DNA of 64,000 bases from JAUYIW01 sp043818555 (GCA_043818555.1 JBDRFP010000002.1:1-64000), one strand, 5' to 3'. Counted from the stretch's first letter, positions 23,601 to 32,208 are shown. Notes: generated by a model not told the origin, from the letters alone. Program-made: numbers and translations.

Positions 23601-23753
23601 TTACCGGCCGCTTCGCTTGCTGCCAGAAGGCAGGCTCGACCTTGCCCTTGCCCAGTCCTCCACGAACCCGCAGGTTCGTCTTGATGCATCGCGACACCTG
23701 CGAGCGCGCTCCTCGAGCACGCAGGAAGTCAGGTTTATCAGGATCTCGATCAT
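23601..23753 (-). CDS. Small Cys/Arg-rich protein (50 aa)
   Basis: It starts MIEILINLTSCVLEE, with AAAGGAGG placed 7 nt upstream and a good TTGACA-17-TATCTT promoter (23801-23829). The product is short, basic and rich in Arg and Ser (CRDASRRTCGFVEDWARARSS). No family is recognised. It is the first gene of a unit with the two 100-aa paralogues. The strong translation signals are the main support for it. Confidence 0.5.
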   Translation of the reverse strand: MIEILINLTSCVLEERARRCRDASRRTCGFVEDWARARSSLPSGSKRSGR

Positions 23754-23800
23754 TTTTCTCGCCTCCTTTTGGATGATTTTGAGTGAACGAACAAGTGATA

Positions 23801-23829
23801 AAGATAACAAAACTTAGCCAAGTTGTCAA
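23801..23829 (-). promoter_or_regulatory. Sigma-70 promoter (TTGACA-17-TATCTT)
   Basis: The minus-strand -35 is 23829-23824 and the -10 is 23806-23801. It drives the small gene at 23601-23753 and probably the paralogue after it. The 23830-23946 spacer shows only repeat words (GGTCCAATGGGTCCTAT). Confidence 0.75.
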
Positions 23830-23946
23830 GGCCAGACATCGTAATAGGCCATATTGGTCCAATGGGTCCTATTTCAACAGAAAACAGACCCCTCGGCCTG
23901 TTTATCCAGTCTAATCAAGTTCCAAATCCAGCCCCATCCAGTCACC

Positions 23947-24741
23947 CTAACCAAAGAACCCCATATACCAATCCAGCAAATACTGCCCCCAAATCATAGT
24001 GATAATCGTCGCGCCTGCCATAAAGGTGCCAAACGGCACGTGGCTGTCGAGTTTGTATTTCTTAGTTGTGATCAAAATGATTCCGGCGATCGCTCCAAGA
24101 ACGTAGGATAAGAACAGTGCGACGATTCCGAGTTCAATGCCAAGCAAAAATCCCATTAATAAGCCCATTCGAATATCTCCACCGCCAATCCACTTTCCAC
24201 CTGAAATCAAAAATTGAAAGGCAAAGAACCCGCCAAGCAAAAATCCGCCAGCAAGAATATTCATTGCGTCAGTCCCAAGGAAAATGTTAAATAGCAGTAC
24301 AATGATCATCGCTGGGATGGAAAATCTGTCCAGAATGTATGAATAGCGCAGGTCGTAAACGAAAATGATGACTAGGAATACAGCCACTAATGCATCGCGA
24401 ACGAAAAGCGTTACCCACTCGCCGCCTGCAACGAAAATCGGCAAGCCAAACCCCAGAGCTGCGCGCGCAAACAAAAGACCAAACAAAATTCCCATCGCAA
24501 GCTCCACGGCCGGATACTGCCACTCAATAACGCTTGAGCACTTCCTGCAACGTCCTTTTAGCGCAAAGTAGCTCCAAATTGGGATGAGGTCGAGTGTGGC
24601 TACCGGCACAAGGCACTGACGACATTTTGATCGCCCTGTGATTGGCTCGTTCGCGCCGGTTCGAAAAACCACAACATTAATAAAGCTGCCAACAGCAATG
24701 CCGAGGACGCAGGCGAAGATTGTCCAAAGGATGATGTTCAT
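23947..24741 (-). CDS. pilD: Type IV prepilin peptidase
   Basis: This 264-aa A24-family aspartic protease cuts the leader of type IV prepilins and may methylate the new N-terminus. It has two CxxC pairs in the first cytoplasmic loop (CRQC, about residue 39, and CRKC, about 64), several membrane segments, and the catalytic Asp pair: FVYDLRYSYILD (about 125) and GGGDIRMGLLMG (about 188). Length is typical. It clusters with a pilin-like gene and pilM. The upstream spacer (24742-24895) is a TTTATTGTCGGGAA repeat block. Confidence 0.95.
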   Translation of the reverse strand: MNIILWTIFACVLGIAVGSFINVVVFRTGANEPITGRSKCRQCLVPVATLDLIPIWSYFALKGRCRKCSSVIEWQYPAVELAMGILFGLLFARAALGFGLPIFVAGGEWVTLFVRDALVAVFLVIIFVYDLRYSYILDRFSIPAMIIVLLFNIFLGTDAMNILAGGFLLGGFFAFQFLISGGKWIGGGDIRMGLLMGFLLGIELGIVALFLSYVLGAIAGIILITTKKYKLDSHVPFGTFMAGATIITMIWGQYLLDWYMGFFG

Positions 24742-24751
24742 ATCGTAGGGC

Positions 24752-24893
24752 GTGGGATTTATTGTCGGGAAACGATTGTTTATTATCGGCTAGCAAAGTT
24801 TATTGGCGATTTGCGAGGTTTATTGTCGGGAAGCTGGGGTTCGTTACAGACCTACAGACCGATAGATGAAGATTATTGTCGGGAAGCTCGACT
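24752..24893. repeat. TTTATTGTCGGGAA word repeat block
   Basis: Five or six spaced copies of GTTTATTGTCGGGAA or close variants. The same family recurs at 25418-25520, 49756-49817 and 57160-57240. Confidence 0.75.
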
Positions 24894-24895
24894 GG

Positions 24896-25405
24896 CTACT
24901 CTGAAACCGTGAGCGCTGAACACTCGCCTGGGTCAATTCCTGATTCTGTAGCGCAATTAAGACCGCTCTCAAGTTCGATTAGCGGATTTGCGCGTTCAAG
25001 TTCAAATTGAATTCTGTACTCACCGTCGTCGCCAGCATAGCAATACGCATTGTTAGCACTGCCGCACGATGACAATTTTTCCAGCCCCGCAGTCGGGGTC
25101 GATGGAACTACCAACATATAGACCGTCTGAGTCGCCTCAGGACACGAACCCGCAAACCCGGACTCCCCAAGACAAATGGTAGATGCCTGCCCAAGCGCAA
25201 TAGCCTCAGCCGTTTCCGGGTACATGTTTGTGTCGTTGAAATAAAGCTCCAGCGCAGCCTGAGTCTGTCTGACATCGGAAAGCCGAACAGCGTCGCGCGT
25301 GCGCGAGCGCGCTGTGGAGACCGCCACGACAGCCATTAGGCCAAGTAGACCTATGATTAGGCCTATAATTAGGATTTCAATCTTAGTGATCCCTTGGTTG
25401 TTCAT
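24896..25405 (-). CDS. Type IV pilin-like protein
   Basis: This 169-aa protein has a short leader (MNNQG) and the pilin N-terminal helix ITKIEILIIGLIIGLLGLMAV, with the conserved Glu at mature position 5 if cut after the Gly. The helix continues into ARSRTRDAVRLSDVRQTQAALELYF, followed by a C-terminal globular part with six Cys that may pair in disulfides (CLGESGFAGSC, CGSANNAYC, CATESGIDPGEC). It is probably a pilus or pseudopilus subunit processed by the adjacent prepilin peptidase. Confidence 0.88.
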   Translation of the reverse strand: MNNQGITKIEILIIGLIIGLLGLMAVVAVSTARSRTRDAVRLSDVRQTQAALELYFNDTNMYPETAEAIALGQASTICLGESGFAGSCPEATQTVYMLVVPSTPTAGLEKLSSCGSANNAYCYAGDDGEYRIQFELERANPLIELESGLNCATESGIDPGECSALTVSE

Positions 25406-25417
25406 AGATTTTCGGTA

Positions 25418-25530
25418 AACGAGTTTTATTGTCGGAAAACTTTGTTTATTGGCTGACGACGAAGTTTATTGCACGGCCTACGGAGATTTATTACGAATAG
25501 TAGAATTTATTGTCAAAAACTACTGTACGC
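25418..25530. repeat. TTTATTGTCGG repeat block, second copy
   Basis: GTTTATTG-type words are spaced by about 20-25 nt, then a TACTGTCTACTGACTACTG stretch of another word family up to the stop of the response regulator. Confidence 0.7.
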
Positions 25531-25533
25531 TGT

Positions 25534-25923
25534 CTACTGACTACTGTCTACTTTCGTAATCAATTTTTTCATCTTCGACACGGCCTCTTGCGGGACGAAA
25601 TGGCCTACAAGCAAATATTCACTTGCGCCTGCCTGCAAGGAGCGTTCGATTTCAGAGCGATCTCCCATTTCAGCCAAAATAACAATTTTACTGTTCAAAA
25701 TCGTCGGCATAGACCGCAACTTTCGTACCTCTTCGGAAATATCTGCCGCACAATCAGCATCAAGCAAAATAATTGATGGACGAATTTTCACTGCCTTCCT
25801 CTCCCCTTCAGAAAGCGATTCAGCAACTTCCACCTCCCACCCGTCAAGTTCGAATTTTCGACCGTAAATTCCAGCAAGGTAAGGATCGCAGGCGACTATT
25901 AAGATAGATGGTGCGCTTGTCAT
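25534..25923 (-). CDS. Response regulator receiver-domain protein
   Basis: This 129-aa protein is a lone CheY-like domain: ILIVACDPYLAGIY (one acidic residue near position 13, not the usual pair), SIILLDADCAADI with the phosphate-accepting Asp (about residue 54), and KIVILAEMG (the Thr/Ser switch position is Ala). The usual KP motif is replaced by LVGHFVP. With only one pocket acid and no clear Lys it may be a weakly phosphorylated or pseudo-receiver. It lies within the pilus gene cluster, between the pilin-like gene and pilM. Confidence 0.85.
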   Translation of the reverse strand: MTSAPSILIVACDPYLAGIYGRKFELDGWEVEVAESLSEGERKAVKIRPSIILLDADCAADISEEVRKLRSMPTILNSKIVILAEMGDRSEIERSLQAGASEYLLVGHFVPQEAVSKMKKLITKVDSSQ

Positions 25924-25952
25924 AGGTCGTATAGGTCCTATAAGACCTATTT
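25920..25952. repeat. TAGGTCNTATAGGTCCTAT word repeat
   Basis: This short palindromic word block lies between pilM and the receiver gene. Similar blocks lie at 57237-57268 and 62500-62528. Confidence 0.65.
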
Positions 25953-27107
25953 AGCGTTCTTCATCGCAAGCCCGGCCGCTACTGAAAACCTCGGACCGAT
26001 TTCAGCCAAAACAGGCCTCAATCCTTCCGGAGCCGCAATTCGCGCCCATGGGTCTCCCAGGTAAACACTAATGTTCATAGCCTCTGTGATGATTGGGTCA
26101 ATCTGAGGGAGCATGGCCGATCCTCCGGTCAAAATAATCTTCTCAACCGTTTGGTGCTGATGGAAATCCTGCTGGGCAAACAGTTCGAGTGAATACTTAA
26201 TTTCGTGCAAAATCGGCTGAATTGCTTCTTTGAGAACAGGCGGAATCCCGCCCGGCGGAGGCGAAATTGCCAAATCGAGCTTGGTTTGCTCGGCTTCAGA
26301 CAACGAAATGCTCATTTGCTTTGCGATCATGTCGGTTACTGTTGCTCCTCCGGCCTTTATACTTCGGTGCAAGAACGGAAATCCTTTGTGAACGATTGTA
26401 ATGTTTGTGCGCTCATAGCCGATGTCAACAATCATTAACCGCGACTTATCATTGCCGACCAACGATCGAATCAGCGCGAACGCCTCTGTTTCGAGCGAAA
26501 CTAAATCAATCTTTGCCGCCTTGAATGCCGCAACATACTTTCCTACCATTTCCTTCGGAGCTCCGGAAACTAAAACGCGAATATGTTTACCGCCTTGAAC
26601 TTTTGCAGGATACTCCTCTTTAATCTCCAGTCCCTCGTCTCCGGTTCCTTTGTCTTTTGCCTTATCGATCTTTTCAGCAAGCGGCGCCTTTGGCAGTAAA
26701 TCCTTGTCGATTATGGTTGAATCCAGAATCATATCGCCAAGAGGCTTTGGCAGCAGCTTCTGAACCTGATTTTCAATCAGTGGCTTAAGGTCTTCCTTGT
26801 GGCTCTTTGGCTGTGGAATCGTAATTATTGCATGAAAAACCGAATGACTCGGGAGCGATGCGTTCGCCTTGTTCGACTTCATACCAGACTCCTGCATTAT
26901 TCTGCGCAAAACCTCAGCGGCCATTTTTGGATCGTCCAAAAGAGCTCCGGCATGCTTTTCCGGATCTCTAAATTCTGAGTAGCCATAAGTTACCAGGCGC
27001 AGGCGCTTGCCCTCCGGGACCAGCTCAACCATTTTGATTCCGCCGGCTCCAATGTCAACACCCATTAAACCGGGCGCTACCTTGTCTTTTTTTCCGAAGA
27101 TTGCCAT
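25947..27107 (-). CDS. pilM: Type IV pilus assembly ATPase-like protein PilM
   Basis: This 386-aa actin/FtsA-fold protein forms the cytoplasmic side of the pilus alignment complex. Motifs are LMGVDIGAGGIKMVELV (phosphate 1, about residue 15), RLMIVDIGYERTNITIV (phosphate 2, about 235) and IILTGGSAMLPQIDPII (adenosine loop, about 333). The start MAIFGKKDK (27107) is preferred to an upstream ATG that would add MILSF. pilN, pilO and pilQ are not in the window, so any further pilus genes lie elsewhere. Confidence 0.93.
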   Translation of the reverse strand: MAIFGKKDKVAPGLMGVDIGAGGIKMVELVPEGKRLRLVTYGYSEFRDPEKHAGALLDDPKMAAEVLRRIMQESGMKSNKANASLPSHSVFHAIITIPQPKSHKEDLKPLIENQVQKLLPKPLGDMILDSTIIDKDLLPKAPLAEKIDKAKDKGTGDEGLEIKEEYPAKVQGGKHIRVLVSGAPKEMVGKYVAAFKAAKIDLVSLETEAFALIRSLVGNDKSRLMIVDIGYERTNITIVHKGFPFLHRSIKAGGATVTDMIAKQMSISLSEAEQTKLDLAISPPPGGIPPVLKEAIQPILHEIKYSLELFAQQDFHQHQTVEKIILTGGSAMLPQIDPIITEAMNISVYLGDPWARIAAPEGLRPVLAEIGPRFSVAAGLAMKNAK

Positions 27108-27185
27108 AAATGAGAGTATCAAATTTCAAGCTCCAAATAACAATTTATTATTTGGATTTTGGATTTTGGAATTGATTACAGTATA

Positions 27186-27617
27186 TCACAACCCAAGAGC
27201 TTCATCGATGGCTTTGTTTACCATTGCGTCCGCCTCCTTGTTAAACTCACGTCTCACATGAGAAAATCTGATTTCGCGAAACTTTTGTTTAAAGTTGTGG
27301 ATCTCCAAAAAATATTCTGCGAGCTTGGCGTTTTTCACCCTATACTCGCCGTTTAATTGTTTGACTGCCAATTCTGAATCGAGCCTGACATCGATTGACT
27401 CAATCCCAAGCTCTTTTGCTTTTTTAAGACCATAAACGATTGCGGAGTACTCAGCCTGATTGTTGGTTGCAGTGCCAAGGTAAACTCCCTGTTCGAAAAT
27501 TTTCGGTCCAAGACTTCCGTCCGCATCAAGTTCAAATAAAACAAAACCTGCCGCAGCCGGCCCGGGATTCCCCCGCGCTCCTCCGTCAGCGAACAATCGT
27601 GCTCGTTTTAAGCCCAT
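27186..27617 (-). CDS. rnhA: RNase HI-family protein
   Basis: This 143-aa protein has the RNase H fold with the DEDD acids: ARLFADGGARGNPGP (first Asp), TNNQAEYSAIVYGLKKA (Glu), DVRLDSELAVKQL (Asp) and REFNKEADAMVNKAI (last Asp). It would cleave RNA in RNA-DNA hybrids. It resembles the short archaeal/YpdQ-type enzymes without the basic protrusion. The start at 27617 is supported by a TACAAT box 8 nt upstream, giving a leaderless mRNA; a longer start at 27635 would overlap that box. Confidence 0.92.
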   Translation of the reverse strand: MGLKRARLFADGGARGNPGPAAAGFVLFELDADGSLGPKIFEQGVYLGTATNNQAEYSAIVYGLKKAKELGIESIDVRLDSELAVKQLNGEYRVKNAKLAEYFLEIHNFKQKFREIRFSHVRREFNKEADAMVNKAIDEALGL

Positions 27618-27674
27618 ACGGATATATTGTATCACGAAGTGGAATAAGGTGAAAAAGTGAGATGAGGTGAAATA

Positions 27675-27711
27675 TAAAACCCCATCGACTATTACTAGTC
27701 AACGGGGTCGA
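27675..27711 (-). terminator. Intrinsic terminator
   Basis: On the minus strand CCCCGTTGACTA-GTAA-TAGTCGATGGGG is followed by TTTTAT. It ends the 685-aa-class gene. Confidence 0.85.
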
Positions 27712-27721
27712 GTCGTCCACT

Positions 27722-29782
27722 TTACGATGAACGAATTCTGTAGTACTCGTCGCGGTGGACGAGATACTCCTCAAGCATGAACCCTACGAGGATTTCGTCG
27801 TCGTAGAGCCAGCGGAAAACTTCTTCCTCCGGATTCCGCTCGAACATACGCTGGAGCTCCTTATTCGTTACGCCAAGCAGTGAACAGTACCTACTGCGCT
27901 CGGCGCTTTCCGACACATCCTCCCAGCGCGGGTAGAACTCAAAGTCGGTTGACTCCGTGTCAGCGTACGCTTCTCTGCGCCCCTCAACCTCAATCGAGAG
28001 GTAAAACAGATGCAGAAGGTCCTTCCCAATGCGGCGAACAAACGGGAGGTACTCGTCCTTTGTGATGCCAGCCCTTGGACGATCTGTAGGGCTGCGGATC
28101 TCTGCAAACAGCATATCCCGCAACGCCTGCCTGTATTTCAAATCACCTGCAATCCTGCGAGCATCGGCCTTTGCAATCCTTGCAAACGAATCCACAACGG
28201 TCGATCGCCACAGGTTGATCTCCATGTCCTCGTGGCTTTCGATAAGCCCGGGCAGGCCCTCCACGAGCGCGCTCGCGGGCAGCAGGCTGGCGTAGCACGC
28301 CATAAACTCGGGCGTAATCTCTACAAGGCCGCTGCGGAGTAGACCCTTCATTGAGCGCTCGTCCAACCCTCTCTCGAAAATCATTCGGATCACTTCTTCG
28401 CGGTATGAAGGACAGGCTTTGGGCAAAAAGTCGACGACCATGCGCAAAGGCAGCACTTCTGCTTCAATAACCGACAACCAATCTTCAGGGTTCAACATAG
28501 CCCAGTCAATGGCTCCGGCAACCGTATTTCGGAGGTATTTTTCCCGCTCGGACTCTCTCAGCCCTTCCGGGAAGTCAAACTCCCCGCCCCTTGCCGCCAT
28601 CAGCGCATTTTCCGAGTTGAGCATCGCCTGGTCGTCTGTCAGAGCCAGAAAGACGATTTCAAGAGTGTGCTCGTCGATTGTATCCGTTCTTATTTTGCAA
28701 AGACTTCGGATTCCGTCCTCAATGGTTCTATGCACGATCACGAGCTCAGAATCACTAGGATCCCAGCCACGGCCGATCAGGCGTCCTACAACTCGCCTGG
28801 CCAGATCGTTCCCGGGTTCCTCCAGACGAATTTGCTTCATGGACTCCTGAAACTCTTCTAGGTCCACAAAGTCCTTGTCCGGTCCGTTGATGACTGCGAG
28901 AAGAATCTGCGCATTGATCCATGTACGCTCAATGGACTGCGTTTGCTGTCCGAACGCGTTCTCGGGGATTTCCTCAAGCTTCTTTGGCAGCCTACTGAAA
29001 GCTTCTGCCATCATAGTGTAGCGCAGCATCGTTTCACGGGCGTTTACAATTCTTGTAACACTGTTCGGATTTCCCCTTCCGAAAATGTCCAACTTTGACG
29101 CACCCGAACTCAGAAAGTCCAGCTTTCCGCCCTGCGCAGAGAGCATCGGCATTGGCGTGGCGCGTACGAAATGAGTGTACGAATTTTCGAAATCTTCGCA
29201 GAATCGCCCAATTGCTTCACCAAGCGCGCGAGCTTCCTTCACCATCCGCCCAAAGAACTGGGCGACAGGTGGAACAAGCACATTACTCAGAAGATCAACG
29301 CCCTGCGCGTCCTGCCTGGAGATTTCTAGCCGCGCGATGATGTCATTTCCAAGCCCCAGGTCAGCCCAGGCTTGCTTGCTAAGCTTCATTCCAGGCTGTA
29401 TGCCAATCTTGAGAGCATGATTCACAGCATGAACCACTTCGCGCTCAAATGCGTCTGCGGCCTCCCCCATGTCCTCGAACGAAAGGGCCAGACCGGCATT
29501 TACCAACGAATCGGTCTTTTGGCAAATGCGCTCAAAGTCAGATTCGCTCTCAATGTTCAGCCCCATAGCTTTCCCAATCACCTCAAGCAACTTGTACATA
29601 CCGCGAATCACGGCTTCGCGAACAGGAAACTCGCTCCAAGTTACCTGGCCGCACATAGTTGTCGTGACCGGAGCGTAGCGGCGAATCAGCTCCGCATACA
29701 GCTCGGTAAACGGCGCACCGCTCGATTCCTCGATCACCCGCGCCACAGGCACGAGCGCCGTGGTATATTCTTCGTGAGTCAT
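27722..29782 (-). CDS. Large unrecognised cytosolic protein (686 aa)
   Basis: No signal peptide or membrane segment. The protein is mostly alpha-helical and acidic, with a helix-rich C-terminal third (AYADTESTDFEFYPRWEDVSE, then NKELQRMFERNPEEEVFRWLYDDE). The middle has HEAT-like stretches (LPASALVEGLPGLIESHEDMEINLW). I see no nucleotide-binding loop or nuclease motif. It is a stand-alone unit with a TTGGAGA Shine-Dalgarno and a strong terminator. Codon use looks more GC-rich than in neighbouring housekeeping genes. Function unknown; a scaffold or lineage-specific factor is possible. Confidence 0.65.
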   Translation of the reverse strand: MTHEEYTTALVPVARVIEESSGAPFTELYAELIRRYAPVTTTMCGQVTWSEFPVREAVIRGMYKLLEVIGKAMGLNIESESDFERICQKTDSLVNAGLALSFEDMGEAADAFEREVVHAVNHALKIGIQPGMKLSKQAWADLGLGNDIIARLEISRQDAQGVDLLSNVLVPPVAQFFGRMVKEARALGEAIGRFCEDFENSYTHFVRATPMPMLSAQGGKLDFLSSGASKLDIFGRGNPNSVTRIVNARETMLRYTMMAEAFSRLPKKLEEIPENAFGQQTQSIERTWINAQILLAVINGPDKDFVDLEEFQESMKQIRLEEPGNDLARRVVGRLIGRGWDPSDSELVIVHRTIEDGIRSLCKIRTDTIDEHTLEIVFLALTDDQAMLNSENALMAARGGEFDFPEGLRESEREKYLRNTVAGAIDWAMLNPEDWLSVIEAEVLPLRMVVDFLPKACPSYREEVIRMIFERGLDERSMKGLLRSGLVEITPEFMACYASLLPASALVEGLPGLIESHEDMEINLWRSTVVDSFARIAKADARRIAGDLKYRQALRDMLFAEIRSPTDRPRAGITKDEYLPFVRRIGKDLLHLFYLSIEVEGRREAYADTESTDFEFYPRWEDVSESAERSRYCSLLGVTNKELQRMFERNPEEEVFRWLYDDEILVGFMLEEYLVHRDEYYRIRSS

Positions 29783-29939
29783 CTTGTCTCCAATTGTTGT
29801 GCGAGCTTAGCCCGCGATGTAATGAACTTTCTTGTCGATTGCTGAAGCAATGACAATGACAATTACTATAACTTTGGATGAAGATTGATTTTCATTCCTT
29901 GGTCATGGTCACTGTCATAGTCATAGTTTCGTGTTAAGA

Positions 29940-29983
29940 AACGACCCGGCCCCGTCCATCTTGCAATGGATAGAGCCGGGCAA
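29940..29983 (-). terminator. Intrinsic terminator
   Basis: On the minus strand CCCGGCTCTATCCATT pairs with GATGGACGGGGCCGGG, followed by TCGTTTCTT. It ends the operon 30977-29988. Confidence 0.8.
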
Positions 29984-29987
29984 GTTT

Positions 29988-30968
29988 TCAGATCAGGTCG
30001 TCATCGTCGTCCGCGGAAGCCTGTTCTGCCTCCTGGAACGATGTGACTTCCTGCCGCACTCGCTCGCGCGCCGCGCGCAGATCCTTCTGCGCGGCGCGGA
30101 GCATGTCATCCGTGGTGAGGATCATATCCCCCTCCTCAACGAACTCCAGATATTCCTCCTGGAGTTCTTCGTTGAGCCCTACAAGCTCTAACAACTCCGT
30201 GATTCGATGGTCGAAGAAGTCGCCGTCGATGGCTTCGGCATCCCCTTCCTCATCTTCCTCATCTTCATCTTCCTCGTCCTCATCCTCGGAAATCCCCTGG
30301 ATCTCGTGGAATATGGCCGAGAATAGGTAAGCTTTCAAGCTCACGCCCTGAGCGACTACCTCTTCGAGAAGCTCGCGGAAGTCGTCTCGCTCCGAGAGCT
30401 TGCGCCCCCATGCGAGAATTCGCGCCATGATGGACGCATCCAGATCCGCGAACGGGATCATGTCATCGATACCGGAATATTCACCTTCGCCGTCGCCTTC
30501 GGATTCACCGGGATCGCCTTCGCTCCCAAGGGCATCGAATGCCGTAGAAGCAGCTGCTGCTGCGTCCAGGTCCCGACCATCGGCCTCGTCCTTGAGCTCC
30601 TTTCGGAGCGCGGCAAGCACTGCTTCCTTCGAAGCTACAACGAACATCGAGCTCGGCAGGTCGCCCTGCAAAAGCAGTAGGTCTCCCAGATGCACTGTGG
30701 CGATGTGGTCGCTGAGCAACTCATGCGCTTGCTCGTTCGTGTGCTCACCCACCACCACCTCGACCACTCGGGCGCGTTCCCCAACGAGGAGCCCGCCCTT
30801 GCCAATCGACAACGGCTTGCACAGCATGAGCGCCGCCTTCGGGTCTGCCCTGACCGCTGCCTTGGCGACCGGGTCAAACTCGTCGCGGAACAATCTGGCC
30901 GCGTCGCGCCCGCCTCTTTGAAGGGCGTTCACAGCTTCAGATACCTGAAGATCGAATTTCTTGCTCAT
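29988..30968 (-). CDS. Acidic hypothetical protein (326 aa)
   Basis: A helical N-terminal domain (1-110; ARVVEVVVGEHTNEQAHELL) is joined by an acidic linker (SEGDPGESEGDGEGEYSG) to a second domain (160-230). A long run of Asp/Glu (about residues 232-252) follows, then a helical C-terminus ending in DDDDLI. No catalytic motif is visible. The very acidic stretches may bind basic proteins or mimic nucleic acid, which is inference. It follows its partner at 30977 by 8 nt and shares its promoter. The reverse-strand poly-Ser reading frame over the acidic run is a shadow. Confidence 0.65.
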   Translation of the reverse strand: MSKKFDLQVSEAVNALQRGGRDAARLFRDEFDPVAKAAVRADPKAALMLCKPLSIGKGGLLVGERARVVEVVVGEHTNEQAHELLSDHIATVHLGDLLLLQGDLPSSMFVVASKEAVLAALRKELKDEADGRDLDAAAAASTAFDALGSEGDPGESEGDGEGEYSGIDDMIPFADLDASIMARILAWGRKLSERDDFRELLEEVVAQGVSLKAYLFSAIFHEIQGISEDEDEEDEDEEDEEGDAEAIDGDFFDHRITELLELVGLNEELQEEYLEFVEEGDMILTTDDMLRAAQKDLRAARERVRQEVTSFQEAEQASADDDDDLI

Positions 30969-30976
30969 CTCACCTC

Positions 30977-31495
30977 CTATCGGTAAATGCTGAGTTTGGT
31001 GTTTCGCGCCATGGCTAGGATGTCGTGGAGCTCGGCCAATAGCGCCTTACCAACCGCTAGTCCTGCCAAGGCATTCAAGAATGCGCTCACATTGGCGTTG
31101 TTAGGCTTTACCCGAAACCCTTCGCCCAAATCAACTGCCACGCAGCAACTCAGGAAGACCGCGAGATCTGGGCCCGAAACTGAGTTCGCGAGCCTGAGCG
31201 TCATATCGAGCACATCCTCGCCCGCTTCGGGCGTAAGGTATGCATCGAGCGTCTGCCGTCTCCGGTCACGCTCGTAATCCACATAGGCCTCGAACACATC
31301 CCTGAACTCGGAGAACAAGTTCTCCTGAGAGTTCGCTGTCAAGTCCGGATCGAACTCATGAAACAGGTCGTCCGGATGTTCCTCGTGGTCGTCCGCGTAC
31401 GGATCGAGCAAGCGCTCGTCCTCTGCAGTCAAGTCACCGAGCCTCATCTTGAATCCACTTGTGCTTGCGGGCCGTACGATCCTTCTTTTTCCCAT
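30977..31495 (-). CDS. Acidic hypothetical protein (172 aa)
   Basis: A short basic start (MGKRRIVRPASTSGFKMRL) is followed by an acidic stretch (LLDPYADDHEEHPDDLFHEFDPD) and a helical domain with a Cys pair in LAVFLSCCVAVDLGEGF. Family not recognised. It is the first gene of a two-gene operon with 29988-30968, driven by a TTGACA-17-TAGTCT promoter with an AGGAG-like Shine-Dalgarno. The shared acidic character suggests that the two act together. Confidence 0.6.
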   Translation of the reverse strand: MGKRRIVRPASTSGFKMRLGDLTAEDERLLDPYADDHEEHPDDLFHEFDPDLTANSQENLFSEFRDVFEAYVDYERDRRRQTLDAYLTPEAGEDVLDMTLRLANSVSGPDLAVFLSCCVAVDLGEGFRVKPNNANVSAFLNALAGLAVGKALLAELHDILAMARNTKLSIYR

Positions 31496-31542
31496 GATTT
31501 CTCCTGATTTTATTGGAAAGAACTGTGTCGCAATGACAATTC

Positions 31543-31571
31543 AGACTAACAAAAATCGGGCGATTTGTCAA
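31543..31571 (-). promoter_or_regulatory. Sigma-70 promoter (TTGACA-17-TAGTCT)
   Basis: The minus-strand -35 is 31571-31566 and the -10 is 31548-31543. It drives the acidic-protein operon. Confidence 0.8.
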
Positions 31572-31572
31572 G

Positions 31573-31611
31573 TAAAAAACCTGCTCCACGACTCTTGGTC
31601 GAAAAAGCAGG
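31573..31611 (-). terminator. Intrinsic terminator of the J-domain gene
   Basis: On the minus strand AACCTGCT..CGAC / GTCG..AGCAGGTT forms a two-part stem ending in TTTTTT. It abuts the next promoter. Confidence 0.8.
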
Positions 31612-31616
31612 TTGCT

Positions 31617-32132
31617 TTAGCGCAAAAACACGAATAAATTGCCCGATTCTGCGCCATTCATACCCTCAGGGCCAACGCCGGAGATCTTTCCCCATAGAGA
31701 ACGGCCTGGCATATTCGGAAGGGCTATTTCCACTCGATCGAGCGGCAACGGCAATGGCGAATTGAGTTCAATCGTAGCATGTTTTTCCGAGGGCCCCACC
31801 CATGCCACCACCATCACATCCGTACCGGGCGCCGGCTCCAGCCTGGCCTTGTCGCGCATGATTTCTCGCACGCGCACGCCGGCAGGGTCTGCCTTGAACA
31901 AGTCACCAATTGTTTCAACATTTGTCCCGCGATCATAGTTGCGACGCCGAACAAGGTCGGTCAAAATGCCGTACGCGTATCTCGCACGCTCAAAACGCTC
32001 GGCAGATGCCAGGTCATCTCCGGCAATATCCGGATGAGATTCACGGGCAATGGCTCGAAACGCCCTCTTAATTTCCCTCTTGGACGCGTCCCGGCTAACG
32101 CCAAGAACATCGTACAAACTCTCGTGAGCCAT
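31617..32132 (-). CDS. J-domain protein with DnaJ-like C-terminal segment
   Basis: This 171-aa protein starts MAHESLYDVLGVSRDASKRE, 6 nt after GGAGG; longer upstream starts are not supported. Residues 5-70 form a J-domain with the essential HPD (RESHPDIAG), which stimulates DnaK ATPase. The C-terminal 80 residues have LPLDRVEIALPNMPGRSLWGKISGVGPEG, recalling the C-terminal substrate-binding domain of short type DnaJ/CbpA proteins. No zinc finger. It is separate from the full dnaJ at 52819. It has its own TTGACA promoter and terminator. Confidence 0.8.
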   Translation of the reverse strand: MAHESLYDVLGVSRDASKREIKRAFRAIARESHPDIAGDDLASAERFERARYAYGILTDLVRRRNYDRGTNVETIGDLFKADPAGVRVREIMRDKARLEPAPGTDVMVVAWVGPSEKHATIELNSPLPLPLDRVEIALPNMPGRSLWGKISGVGPEGMNGAESGNLFVFLR

Positions 32133-32165
32133 CTTGACCTCCATGGTTAAAATGAACGAGGAAAA

Positions 32166-32194
32166 AGAGTAACACAGGCATGACCCATTGTCAA
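32166..32194 (-). promoter_or_regulatory. Sigma-70 promoter (TTGACA-17-TACTCT)
   Basis: The minus-strand -35 is 32194-32189 and the -10 is 32171-32166. It drives the J-domain gene and is back-to-back with the promoter at 32209. Confidence 0.75.
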
Positions 32195-32208
32195 GATTCA
32201 CGCTCAAT

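Noticed and set aside
23494..23862. A 122-aa minus-strand frame over the paralogue starts
   Set aside because: It overlaps two genes with good Shine-Dalgarno sites in other frames and has no start signal of its own.
30043..30330. Poly-Ser protein on the + strand
   Set aside because: It is the antisense of the Asp/Glu run in the acidic protein at 29988-30968.
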